From positions 1-20,879 of the forward strand of contig CAZGXM010000047.1 in the NCBI GenBank assembly GCA_964529795.1: a stretch of 20,879 nucleotides of DNA, read 5' to 3'. This stretch comes from CAZGXM01 sp964529795 (GTDB taxonomy: Bacteria; Bacillota; JADQBR01). Below are positions 13,370-20,827 of the stretch, one piece after another. Below the pieces are notes generated by a model, which was given only the letters and a program-made list of their open reading frames with translations, had not been told where the DNA came from and made no database searches. Each line of letters starts with the position of its first letter. Positions within the stretch are counted from its first letter, which is position 1. The position numbers and the translations under genes were made by a program.

Positions 13370-14638
13370 ATGATGACAAATCATAATTCCAGAGTGGAAG
13401 AGAACAGAGCTTTGGCTGAACAAAGAGCGGTTGAATTAAGGGAAAAAATCAAGCCGTATCTGGAAGCACGGGAAAATATTCCCACAGGAATGCAGTTGGC
13501 GACCGAATATGCAAAACAGAAGAAGAAAATTTTAAAACTACTGGGCGGAACTGAAGAAGATTGGCGCAATTGGCGCTGGCAATTAAAAAACCGTTTTACG
13601 GACGTGGACCGACTGAGCAAAATTCTTAATCTCAGTGACCAGGAAAAAAGTGAGATAGAGCAGGTGGGTAAAAGGTTTCGCTGGGCCGTATCGCCGTATT
13701 ATGTCAGTTTGATGGACCCCGATGATCCCGGCTGTCCCGTTCGCCGGCAGGCAATACCCTCAATCCGCGAGCTGCAGGATGTAATGGGTGAAGATGACCC
13801 CATGGGTGAAGAGTTTACTTCACCGGTTCCTGCCATTACCCGGCGTTATCCGGACCGACTGATCATCAAGGTTACCAACCAGTGTGCCAGTTATTGCCGG
13901 CACTGCCAGCGCAGGCGCAATATCGGCGAAGTTGACAAGGGGACACCCAAAGAGCAGTTGGAGCAGGCATTGGCATACGTAAAAAATCATCCTGAGATTC
14001 GAGATGTTTTGTTAACCGGCGGCGATGCTTTTATTCTCAATGAAGAGCGCCTGGATTGGCTGCTGGGTGAACTGGATAAGATAGAACATGTGGAAATAAA
14101 GCGTTTGGGTACCAGAACCTTGGTTACCATGCCCCAACGGGTTACTCCGGCACTTTGCGGTATCCTGGAGAAATATCACCCCGTATTTGTAAATACGCAT
14201 TTTAATAATCCCAAAGAAGTAACCGCCGATGTTGCAGAGGCCTGTGACCGGCTGACTAAAGCAGGTGTACCCATCGGTAATCAAACTGTATTGTTAAAAG
14301 GGATAAACAATGACCCCCATGTAATGAAGAAGCTAAATCATGAACTGTTAAAGGTAAGAATCAGGCCGTATTATATTTTCCACGCCAAACCCGTTACCGG
14401 TACGGCACATTTTATCACCCGGGTGGAAGAGGGAATAGCGATTATGGAATCATTACGGGGGCAAACCTCCGGTTTAGCCATCCCGACTTATATAATCAAT
14501 GCTCCTCACGGTTACGGTAAGACTCCCATGCTTCCCGAATATCTCATTTCATCCGGAAAGGATTATGTCACCATTCGCACTTGGGAAGGTCGCGTCATGA
14601 AATACCCCAATAGGGACACCACAGGGGACAACAGTTAA
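13370..14638 (+). CDS. eam: Glutamate 2,3-aminomutase (radical SAM, PLP)
   Basis: A KamA-family radical SAM enzyme of 422 residues. The cluster motif CASYCRHC (172-179) is the canonical CxxxCxxC, and K384 in NAPHGYGK is the PLP lysine. Substrate choice can be read from two positions known to bind the substrate side chain. Lysine 2,3-aminomutase has Asp293 and Asp330; here they are K340 (in HAKPVTGTAH) and N377 (in INAPHG), at the same 37-residue spacing. The Lys/Asn pair is that of glutamate 2,3-aminomutase of Clostridioides difficile, so the product is probably beta-glutamate, a compatible solute. ATG 13370 or ATG 13373 can start; GGAGG (13361-13365) fits both, the second slightly better. 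No further genes for beta-amino acid handling adjoin it. Confidence 0.88.
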   Translation: MMTNHNSRVEENRALAEQRAVELREKIKPYLEARENIPTGMQLATEYAKQKKKILKLLGGTEEDWRNWRWQLKNRFTDVDRLSKILNLSDQEKSEIEQVGKRFRWAVSPYYVSLMDPDDPGCPVRRQAIPSIRELQDVMGEDDPMGEEFTSPVPAITRRYPDRLIIKVTNQCASYCRHCQRRRNIGEVDKGTPKEQLEQALAYVKNHPEIRDVLLTGGDAFILNEERLDWLLGELDKIEHVEIKRLGTRTLVTMPQRVTPALCGILEKYHPVFVNTHFNNPKEVTADVAEACDRLTKAGVPIGNQTVLLKGINNDPHVMKKLNHELLKVRIRPYYIFHAKPVTGTAHFITRVEEGIAIMESLRGQTSGLAIPTYIINAPHGYGKTPMLPEYLISSGKDYVTIRTWEGRVMKYPNRDTTGDNS

Positions 14639-14661
14639 GGGCCGCGCTTGCTGGCCTTTAA
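14635..14661 (+). terminator. Probable terminator after eam
   Basis: TTAAGGGCC (14635-14643) pairs with GGCCTTTAA (14653-14661) with one G-T pair and a nine-base loop. The stem contains the eam stop codon. The following T-run is poor (CTTTACC, then ATTTTTG ten bases on), so termination may be partial. Confidence 0.45.
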
Positions 14662-14748
14662 CTTTACCGGATTTTTGTTTGATTTTTGTACACAAAAGAA
14701 ATTCATTCCGCGGTCAGGAATATGCTTGCGAGTGGGATGTGATGGCAA

Positions 14749-16194
14749 ATGATCGATAATATCAGGCAGGATGAAATCCGTTTTGACAGTGAAATAAAAA
14801 GTATATTGACTGAAGGACTGATCAAGATCTTGACCGAGGACTGGGGCGGACCAAAAAACCCAATGGCCAAGAGCTACTACCGGCAGGTTATTATTCCTGA
14901 TTTGCTCAATTGTTTGGAATTAAACCTGCATGCTATAAACAGTCCCATTTTCACCGAGATCCTCACCGACAAGTTGAATACGCAATTTGGTTTTCCGCCT
15001 ACATTTGCTTCGGGACTGGCAGGAGATATCGTATCTTTGGTGAAAGAATATATTCCGGACACTGTTGCCGCTGCTGTTGACCAATATGAACCGTGGGAAC
15101 GTCTTTTTCGCATGCTTTCCATCGGGGAATCATCTGCCGCTATCGCTGAGCGGACCGGTTTTTCGCAGGAGTATGTGGAGTTAATCCATAAACGTTACCG
15201 GCAATTTATCAAGACAGTAACCGAATTGGGCCCAAAAAGTTTTGATTGCTTTGCCCAGACTGAATTAATTGAATACGGTGAGCAGTTGCTGCAATTTATG
15301 TACCGGTTTTGGCTCAGGTTTGAAGACCCTCATTACCTGGAGCGACTGCAGGCGGAAGATATTGTACACCGGTTGGGTTTACAGCTGACACCGGAAAAGC
15401 TATTGGCGTCGCTGGTAGTTATTCATGATTTTGAGGGACAGGTTGACAGGGACCAGCTAGTTGATTTGCTGAAGTTTGGCAGTTCCAGCCACGGCCAGAA
15501 ATTGGAGTTGTTTACCGGCAGCTGGCCCCTCAAAACTTATTCAAAGCAGGATATTCAATATTTTATTGAGCAGCTGCTAAAGAAGGGTTATATCAATTCA
15601 GCTAACTCCGGGGAAATTACCCTGGCGACTAAATCCGCACAGCTGGTAGGGGCCCTGCTAGCGCCCAGGTTGGTGGCGAGTGTCCTGGAAAATATTGTAC
15701 CGGGAAACAAGAATCTCACCGAAGCACGTAACTTGCTACAGGAATTAAACACCTACGTCCTGGAAAAAGTTATTTCTCGTTTGGCACGCACCGGTTTTCC
15801 CGAGGTTGTCGAGATACTTCAACAATTACCGCAAAAACAGTACAAAAGAATCTATCTTAAAATTCTCTGGGCGTGTGGCGAAATTCAGTCAACCAATGCT
15901 TTAAACTTTGTCATTGACGCCATGCAGCATCGTGATGCCATGATTCGTTCCCGTGCCTGTCAAGCACTGGGAAAAATCGGCGACACTTCAGGTTATTTCG
16001 CGTTGATGCGCTGTTTGGATGACAATATTCCGGCTGTAAAAGAGCAGGCACTTATTGCTATTGGGAGACTGGGGTTACGCACTGCTTTAAAGAAAATTGA
16101 GGATATTGCCAATAATCTTGAAGAAGATATTCATGTTCGCCATGTTGCTCGGGAAGTGATTGAACAAATCAGTTCGAAGGAAGGTCCGGATTAA
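14749..16194 (+). CDS. HTH / RQC-like winged-helix / HEAT-repeat protein
   Basis: The 481-residue protein has an unusual domain order. Residues 1-115 are helical and unrecognised. About 122-150 looks like a helix-turn-helix (SIGESSAAIAERTGFSQEYV). About 213-297 resembles the RQC winged helix of RecQ helicases, by its RDQLVDLLKFGSSS, LPTYG-like PLKTYSKQDIQYFIEQL and GEITLATKSA segments. About 365-475 carries HEAT repeats with the periodic A-L-G-K-I-G-D and A-I-G-R-L-G pattern of the PBS-lyase type. There is no helicase motor. The parts suggest a DNA- or RNA-binding scaffold. ATG 14749 has a weak ribosome site (GTGATGG). The stop codon abuts the ATG of the next gene (TAAATG), so translation is coupled. 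Confidence 0.75.
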   Translation: MIDNIRQDEIRFDSEIKSILTEGLIKILTEDWGGPKNPMAKSYYRQVIIPDLLNCLELNLHAINSPIFTEILTDKLNTQFGFPPTFASGLAGDIVSLVKEYIPDTVAAAVDQYEPWERLFRMLSIGESSAAIAERTGFSQEYVELIHKRYRQFIKTVTELGPKSFDCFAQTELIEYGEQLLQFMYRFWLRFEDPHYLERLQAEDIVHRLGLQLTPEKLLASLVVIHDFEGQVDRDQLVDLLKFGSSSHGQKLELFTGSWPLKTYSKQDIQYFIEQLLKKGYINSANSGEITLATKSAQLVGALLAPRLVASVLENIVPGNKNLTEARNLLQELNTYVLEKVISRLARTGFPEVVEILQQLPQKQYKRIYLKILWACGEIQSTNALNFVIDAMQHRDAMIRSRACQALGKIGDTSGYFALMRCLDDNIPAVKEQALIAIGRLGLRTALKKIEDIANNLEEDIHVRHVAREVIEQISSKEGPD

Positions 16195-17004
16195 ATGTTG
16201 GCTGCAGATTTTGCCATCATTGGTGGTTCCGGTACAAATTCCCTTGAATTTCCCGGAGATGTTTCTGAATTCAGGTCCGAAATAAATATCCTCGCTGAAA
16301 ATATCGTGCTGGATACACCTTATGGTACCGGCCCGCCGCTCAAACTATTTGAATTGGCGGGGAGGCGCTGCCTGACGGTTAGATTTCACGGTTGGCGCCC
16401 GCAAGTTTCCAGGGGGAAAGCTTCCCAGCAATTGTTTTGGATATTCAAGGAAGCAGGAGTGCGGAATATACTCAGCGAGGGAGGAGTGGGCGCCGTAAAC
16501 CACCTGTTAAATCCCTTGGATTTGTTGTTGCCCACTGATTATATAGATTTGTCCATGCGCAAAGATGTCTGTATTTTTCACGACTATCTGTTGATGATGC
16601 GTGAACCGGTGTGTAAACGTCTTCATAGTTATTTAAGTGAGGTTGCGCATCAGAAATGGAACGGCCGGGTATTTGACCGCGGGATATATGCCGTGACTGA
16701 CGGGCGTCACTTTGAAAGTGTTGCGGAAGTACAGATGATCAAGCAGTACGGGGCGGACATGGTGGGTCAAAGCATGTGCCCGGAAGTATATTTGGCCAGG
16801 GAAATCGGCGCCTGTTATGCGCGGCTGGATCTGGTTGTCAATTACGCCGAGGGAGTGGTTAAACCCTGGCAGCACCAGGAATTAAAAGATATTTTTTACG
16901 GGCAGTCAGAAAAAATTGCCGCTATTCTTTTAGAAACGTTGACAAAAATTACTGCGGGTCCGTGTAATTGTCCGGATTTACGTAAGCCCACGCTAATTAA
17001 ATAA
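16195..17004 (+). CDS. Divergent MTA phosphorylase/PNP-family protein
   Basis: The 269-residue protein belongs to the nucleoside phosphorylase fold, family 2 (MTAP, MTIP, PNP). It has the phosphate loop IIGGSGT (8-14), the stretch GADMVGQSMCPEVYLAREIGA (186-206) matching the family's GADVVGMT...PEA.LARE signature, and TDGRHFES (168-175) in place of the usual EGPRFES. Several usual catalytic positions are changed: R-H-G is F-H-G (64-66), G-M-T is G-Q-S, and the purine-selecting Asp is N216 in VVNYAEG. It may favour a 6-oxopurine substrate or have a non-catalytic role. Its ATG directly abuts the HEAT gene's stop codon. A cysteine pair at the C-terminus (PCNCP) is unusual. Confidence 0.75.
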   Translation: MLAADFAIIGGSGTNSLEFPGDVSEFRSEINILAENIVLDTPYGTGPPLKLFELAGRRCLTVRFHGWRPQVSRGKASQQLFWIFKEAGVRNILSEGGVGAVNHLLNPLDLLLPTDYIDLSMRKDVCIFHDYLLMMREPVCKRLHSYLSEVAHQKWNGRVFDRGIYAVTDGRHFESVAEVQMIKQYGADMVGQSMCPEVYLAREIGACYARLDLVVNYAEGVVKPWQHQELKDIFYGQSEKIAAILLETLTKITAGPCNCPDLRKPTLIK

Positions 17005-17021
17005 AAAAGGGGGAATTGACA

Positions 17022-18116
17022 ATGCCTGCAGCAGTGTTTTTTACCAATATGCGTGCCCAAAAAGGGGCCAGCCTGTTGGAAAAAGTGGAATTGTTATGCC
17101 GTCGAGCCAAACTGGCGGATATTATCAGTGAAAAAGACCTGGTAGCCATAAAAATTCACTTTGGGGAAAGAAATAATACCGCCTATATCCGGCCGACATT
17201 CGCTCGTCGTGTGGTGAACATGGTTGAGGAAAAAGGCGGGAAGCCTTTTTTAACGGACGCAAACACACTTTATGTGGGTAGTCGTGCCAATGCGGTGGAC
17301 CACCTTAACACCGCGATAGAAAATGGATTTGCCTACGCGGTGGTTGGCGCACCGTTGATTATTGCCGATGGCCTTAACGGTAAGGACTATATTAAGGTTC
17401 CTATCGCCGGTAAGCATTTTAGTGAAGTAAATATCGGCAGTGCGGCGGTTAATGCTGATGTATTGATTGCCCTGACCCACTTCAAGGGTCATGAGGCTGC
17501 CGGTTTTGGCGGGGCATTAAAGAACATCGGCATGGGATTGGGCAGCCGGAGCGGGAAACAGCAGATGCATTCCGACATTCTCCCCCAAGTAAAAACAGAG
17601 AAATGTATCGCATGTCGAAAATGTACAATGTGGTGCCCTGCTCAGGCTATTACTGTAGAAAAACATGCTGTAATTGACAGGGAGAAGTGCATTGGTTGCG
17701 GCGAATGCACGGTAACGTGCAACCAAAGAGCCATCGGCATCAACTGGAAAACCGAACCAAACGTTCTTCAAGAGAAAATTGCCGAGTATAGCTTGGGGGT
17801 TTTGAAAAACAAGCAGGGAAAAAGTTTTTTTATTAACTTTGTTATGAACGTTACACCGGATTGTGACTGTGCCAGCTGGAGTGACGCACCCATAGTGGCA
17901 GACATCGGCATACTGGCGTCCAAAGACCCGGTGGCTATTGACCAGGCATCATTGGATTTGGTCAATAAATCCCGGGGACTGGCGGGAACACGATTGGACC
18001 AGCTGAATGTTCGGGACAAATTCGCTGCAATCCACGGTATTGACGGTACCGCCCAGTTAGCCCACGCGGAAGTAATCGGCCTGGGAAGCCGGGAGTATGA
18101 ATTGGTTGAAGTGTAA
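17022..18116 (+). CDS. DUF362 protein with two [4Fe-4S] clusters
   Basis: The 364-residue protein combines a DUF362 domain (both halves, about 1-190 and 240-364) with an inserted bacterial ferredoxin module. Two CxxCxxCxxxC motifs are intact: C195, C198, C201, C205 in CIACRKCTMWCP, and C223, C226, C229, C233 in CIGCGECTVTCN. Typical DUF362 pieces are present: IKIHFGERNNTAYIRP, LTHFKGHEAAGFGGALKNIG and SKDPVAIDQASLDLV. Role is unknown; the family is linked to electron transfer or metal-cofactor chemistry in anaerobes. ATG 17022 lies eight bases after AAGGGGG (17007-17013). It follows the MTAP-like gene by 17 bases, so the three genes from 14749 form one unit. Confidence 0.88.
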   Translation: MPAAVFFTNMRAQKGASLLEKVELLCRRAKLADIISEKDLVAIKIHFGERNNTAYIRPTFARRVVNMVEEKGGKPFLTDANTLYVGSRANAVDHLNTAIENGFAYAVVGAPLIIADGLNGKDYIKVPIAGKHFSEVNIGSAAVNADVLIALTHFKGHEAAGFGGALKNIGMGLGSRSGKQQMHSDILPQVKTEKCIACRKCTMWCPAQAITVEKHAVIDREKCIGCGECTVTCNQRAIGINWKTEPNVLQEKIAEYSLGVLKNKQGKSFFINFVMNVTPDCDCASWSDAPIVADIGILASKDPVAIDQASLDLVNKSRGLAGTRLDQLNVRDKFAAIHGIDGTAQLAHAEVIGLGSREYELVEV

Positions 18117-18122
18117 TGTATT

Positions 18123-18155
18123 GATAAAACCTTGTAACGGGTATAGGGTTTTATC
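18123..18155 (+). terminator. Probable terminator after the DUF362 gene
   Basis: GATAAAACC (18123-18131) pairs perfectly with GGTTTTATC (18147-18155) around a 15-base loop, six bases after the stop codon. The T-run is inside the stem rather than after it, so termination is plausible but not certain. Confidence 0.5.
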
Positions 18156-18182
18156 TGAAAAATTATTTTCAACTTTAGGTTT

Positions 18183-18197
18183 GGCAGGAATAACTTT
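18183..18197. repeat. Second copy of GGCAGGAATAACTTT upstream of the Nudix gene
   Basis: The 15-base sequence GGCAGGAATAACTTT at 18183-18197 is identical to 8470-8484. Here it is followed by GCTGC, making a small hairpin (GCAG with CTGC), then TGTCGAAC. Both copies lie in the upstream region of a gene, about 65-80 bases before its start. Confidence 0.5.
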
Positions 18198-18263
18198 GCT
18201 GCTGTCGAACTAATTATAAATAGATATATGTCTATTTTTCAAAAACCTGATGGAGGTGTATTA

Positions 18264-18689
18264 ATGCTTTTTAGACAATGTGCCGGTGGAATTGTTTTTC
18301 ATGGGGAGAAAGTATTTTTGCTGCAGAACGATAAGAAGGAATGGGTTTTACCCAAAGGGGCCATTCGCGGCAATAATTATGCCAGTGAGGTAGCTGTTTC
18401 CCGGGTTAAGGAAGAAACCGGTATTGATGGCAAAATAGTGGGAACTGCGGGAGAAACCAGCTACGAATTCTACTCTTATTCCCGCCAGCGCCCGGTGTGC
18501 AACCGGATTATTTGGTTTGTCATGGAAGCCGAGCACGACGAGGTGCGGGTAAGTGAGAAAAACGGTTTTATAGACGGCGGTTTTTTCCCCGTGGACGACG
18601 CCATAAAGAAAATCACCTACAGTCAGGATAAATCTCTGGTGAGAGTGTCATATGAAAAAAGAAAGAAATACCAGAAAAAATGGGCTTAA
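18264..18689 (+). CDS. Nudix hydrolase-like protein with degenerate Nudix box
   Basis: The 141-residue Nudix-fold protein is recognisable from the strand pattern AGGIVFHGEKVFLLQNDKKE-WVLPKG and the Nudix helix that follows. Against G-x5-E-x7-R-E-U-x-E-E-x-G-U, G32 and the metal-binding pair E50/E51 are kept (VKEETGI), but the other three positions read N38 (for E), S46 (for R) and R47 (for E). It could still bind metal and hydrolyse a nucleoside diphosphate, or be a non-catalytic binder. ATG 18264 follows GGAGGTG (18252-18258); further upstream in-frame starts lack a ribosome binding site. The C-terminus is basic (YEKRKKYQKKWA). The terminator begins inside the last codons. Confidence 0.8.
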   Translation: MLFRQCAGGIVFHGEKVFLLQNDKKEWVLPKGAIRGNNYASEVAVSRVKEETGIDGKIVGTAGETSYEFYSYSRQRPVCNRIIWFVMEAEHDEVRVSEKNGFIDGGFFPVDDAIKKITYSQDKSLVRVSYEKRKKYQKKWA

Positions 18690-18704
18690 TCAGCCTTTTT
18701 TTTT
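18682..18704 (+). terminator. Intrinsic terminator after the Nudix gene
   Basis: GGGCT (18682-18686) pairs with AGCCT (18692-18696, one G-T pair) around TAATC, followed by eight more T. The stem includes the Nudix stop codon (18687-18689). The stem is short but the T-run is the longest in the window. Confidence 0.75.
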
Positions 18705-18728
18705 AAAACGTGTTTTACACTATTTTCA

Positions 18729-18757
18729 TGGACTTACTTTTGCTCTAAAGTTATAAT
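18729..18757 (+). promoter_or_regulatory. Probable promoter of the radical SAM operon
   Basis: TGGACT (18729-18734, 4 of 6 matches) and a perfect TATAAT (18752-18757) are 17 bases apart. Predicted start is near 18764, about 17 bases before the radical SAM ATG. The terminator just upstream supports a new transcript here. Confidence 0.5.
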
Positions 18758-18780
18758 AGACAACTGGGAGAGATTGGCAG

Positions 18781-19665
18781 ATGGAATTTTACGAAGGTCG
18801 TATTTTTCGGCCGCCCAGTGAAGCGCGTAGTTTAATTTTGCAGGTTACCGTTGGTTGTTCCCATAACCGGTGCACATTCTGTTATATGTATAAAGAAAAA
18901 AAGTACCGGGAAAAAAATTGGCATGAGATTGAACAAATTGTCGCGCAAGCTGCTGCATACTATCCTCCAGAAGCGGTACAAAAAATTTTTTTGGCAGACG
19001 GTGATGCCCTGACCATGGGACAGGATAAACTGCTGTCATTGTTGAGGCTTTTATACAATACGTTTCCGTATTTACAACGAGTGGGTGTCTATGCCGGTCC
19101 CAAATCCATACTGGCAAAAACCAGCCAACAACTGGCAGCCTTAAAAGCTGACGGTCTGGGCATTGCTTATCTTGGTCTTGAAAGCGGCCATCCAAAGGTC
19201 TTGCAGGATGTTCGTAAAGGTGTCAGCGAGCAGGAGATGGTAGAAGCAGGGAAAAAAATAAAAGAGGCTGGCATTAAATTGTCTTTAATGGTACTGGGAG
19301 GCCTTGGCGGAATGGATATGTCTTACCAACATGCCAAAGCATCGGCGGCAGTGGTAAATAAAATGTCACCCGACTATTTGGCGGTTTTAACCCTTCGATT
19401 TTACAGGGGGACTCCTTTGGCCAGACAGGTTGAGGAGGGAAATTTCAAACCATTAAAACCCATGGAGCACATTCAGGAATTGCGGTGGTTTGTGGAAGAC
19501 CTGGCACTGGACAACTGTATTTTCAGGACCAATCATGCTTCCAACCACCTGGTTCTGGGCGGTACTTTAAATGAAAACAAAGACGATATCTTGGCTGAAA
19601 TTGACCGGGTGTTAAAAGAAAATGATTACCGTTCCTTGCGCCCGGAACACCTGCTGGGCCTTTAA
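18781..19665 (+). CDS. Radical SAM protein with CxxxxCxxC cluster motif
   Basis: The 294-residue protein is radical SAM by its N-terminal cysteine cluster, the GLESGHPKVLQDVRKG segment (about 147-162) typical of HemN/MiaB-like barrels, and the hydrophobic strands LSLMVLGGLGGMD. The cluster is C26, C31, C34 in CSHNRCTFC, i.e. four residues between the first two cysteines instead of the usual three. I recall similar CSHN-x-C-x-F-C proteins in other anaerobes, often called coproporphyrinogen oxidase-like, but no function I would assert. ATG 18781 follows GGGAG (18766-18770). Its stop codon lies within the ribosome binding region of an MTA/SAH nucleosidase gene, so the two are coupled. Confidence 0.85.
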   Translation: MEFYEGRIFRPPSEARSLILQVTVGCSHNRCTFCYMYKEKKYREKNWHEIEQIVAQAAAYYPPEAVQKIFLADGDALTMGQDKLLSLLRLLYNTFPYLQRVGVYAGPKSILAKTSQQLAALKADGLGIAYLGLESGHPKVLQDVRKGVSEQEMVEAGKKIKEAGIKLSLMVLGGLGGMDMSYQHAKASAAVVNKMSPDYLAVLTLRFYRGTPLARQVEEGNFKPLKPMEHIQELRWFVEDLALDNCIFRTNHASNHLVLGGTLNENKDDILAEIDRVLKENDYRSLRPEHLLGL

Positions 19666-19678
19666 GGAGGGAGATTGA

Positions 19679-20371
19679 ATGATTGGCATGGTCTTTCCCT
19701 TGGATGAAGAATTTGCTCCATTTAAAGATAGTCTTTATCACCTCAGGACCGTTTACAAAGGCCCTTTTCCTTTTTTAGAAGGAAAATACCAGGGAGAAGT
19801 TGTGTCAGCGCTGGTCTCGGGTATGGGCAAGGTAAGTGCCGCCATGTCTGTCCAGGCATTGATTGATTACTACCAGCCGGGGAAAATTATTTTGGCCGGT
19901 GTTGCCGGGGGATTGCTTCCAAAGATGCAGCCCGGTGATATTTTTCTTGCTAGCGAAGTTTGCCAGCATGATGTTTATCGTCCCGGTGAAGGTACTGATT
20001 GGCAGTCATACAATCACCGTGGACAGGGTGTGTACGTGATTGATGAAGAACTACTTGCTGCAGCCGGGTGCATATCCTGGGATAGGAGCAGGGTATTTAA
20101 AGGTCGCTTGTTGACCGGTGATAAAGCGGTGGCAACAACTGCTTACGCGGAAAAATTGCGCCGGGAATTGAACGGCCAGGCGGTGGACATGGAAAGTGCC
20201 GCTGCAGCTCAGGTCGCTGCCTTTAACAAGGTCCCTTTGGTAGTAATCAGAGCAATATCTGATAGTGCTGACGAAAATGCTGTTAACCAATTCAAAATTA
20301 ATTTTTCCACTGCCTGCCGGTCATTGGACGAGTATCTAAAGCTTTTCTTAGACAAACTATTAAGGGGATAG
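19679..20371 (+). CDS. mtnN: MTA/SAH (aminodeoxyfutalosine-type) nucleosidase
   Basis: The 230-residue product has the layout of 5'-methylthioadenosine/S-adenosylhomocysteine nucleosidase, which removes adenine from MTA, SAH and 5'-deoxyadenosine. E10/E11 in PLDEEFAPF are the N-terminal acidic position, GVAGGL (74-79) the phosphate-fold loop, M171 and E172 in VDMESAAAAQVA bind ribose, and D195 in RAISDSAD is the catalytic acid, matching E. coli E12/E174/D197. Related futalosine hydrolases of menaquinone synthesis share these motifs and cannot be excluded. ATG 19679 follows GGAGGGA, which begins directly after the radical SAM stop codon. Confidence 0.85.
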   Translation: MIGMVFPLDEEFAPFKDSLYHLRTVYKGPFPFLEGKYQGEVVSALVSGMGKVSAAMSVQALIDYYQPGKIILAGVAGGLLPKMQPGDIFLASEVCQHDVYRPGEGTDWQSYNHRGQGVYVIDEELLAAAGCISWDRSRVFKGRLLTGDKAVATTAYAEKLRRELNGQAVDMESAAAAQVAAFNKVPLVVIRAISDSADENAVNQFKINFSTACRSLDEYLKLFLDKLLRG

Positions 20372-20401
20372 GTGTCAAGATATCGAGTGAGGTGAGCGAA
20401 A

Positions 20402-20827
20402 ATGCATGAGATTAATAACGGTCGTACATTTATGGGTCGGGTTCCCCACGACGCCGATTTATTGGAGTGGTTGACCGGCTTTGCCCGGGAAAAAAATATT
20501 CAATTGGGAGAAATAACTTTAATCGGTGCAGTGAAAAAAGCGGTGCTAGCCTTTTACCACCAGGACCGGCGGGAGTACGCACTGGTGACTGTGGATAAAC
20601 ACATGGAAATACTGCATGGGGTTGGTAATATTTCATTAAAAGAGGGTGAGCCTTTCGTGCATATGCACCTGGTTTTGGGTGACGAGCAGGGGAGAGCTTT
20701 TGGCAGTCATTTAGCACCGGGTACCGTAGTTTTTGCCTGCGAAGCCATCATTCGCGAATTTACCGGCGGGCAGTATCTGCGCAAACTGGATAAAACCACA
20801 GGACTGACTTTATGGGCAGGTAAATGA
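20402..20827 (+). CDS. PPC/DUF296 domain protein
   Basis: A single PPC (plants and prokaryotes conserved, DUF296) domain, 141 residues. It carries the family's histidine pair H87/H89 in FVHMHLVLGD, the GRAFGSHLAPGTVVFACEAII stretch with H103, and the N-terminal R-V-P-H-D-A-D-L strand. The fold binds a metal ion and forms trimers; in plants it is joined to AT-hook DNA-binding motifs, which are absent here. Bacterial role is unknown. ATG 20402 follows GAGGTGA (20389-20395) by six bases. It lies 30 bases after the nucleosidase gene and 23 bases before the next start, so it belongs to the same operon. Confidence 0.85.
   Translation: MHEINNGRTFMGRVPHDADLLEWLTGFAREKNIQLGEITLIGAVKKAVLAFYHQDRREYALVTVDKHMEILHGVGNISLKEGEPFVHMHLVLGDEQGRAFGSHLAPGTVVFACEAIIREFTGGQYLRKLDKTTGLTLWAGK

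Noticed and set aside
14684..14697. Inverted repeat TTTTGT-AC-ACAAAA upstream of the HEAT/RQC gene, operator-like.
   Set aside because: Short, AT-rich and single-copy; the two-base loop rules out a hairpin. It may bind a regulator but there is no second line of evidence.
17768..18172. Minus-strand frame of 134 codons across the end of the DUF362 gene.
   Set aside because: It is opposite conserved DUF362 sequence, and its start lies in the terminator region with no ribosome site.
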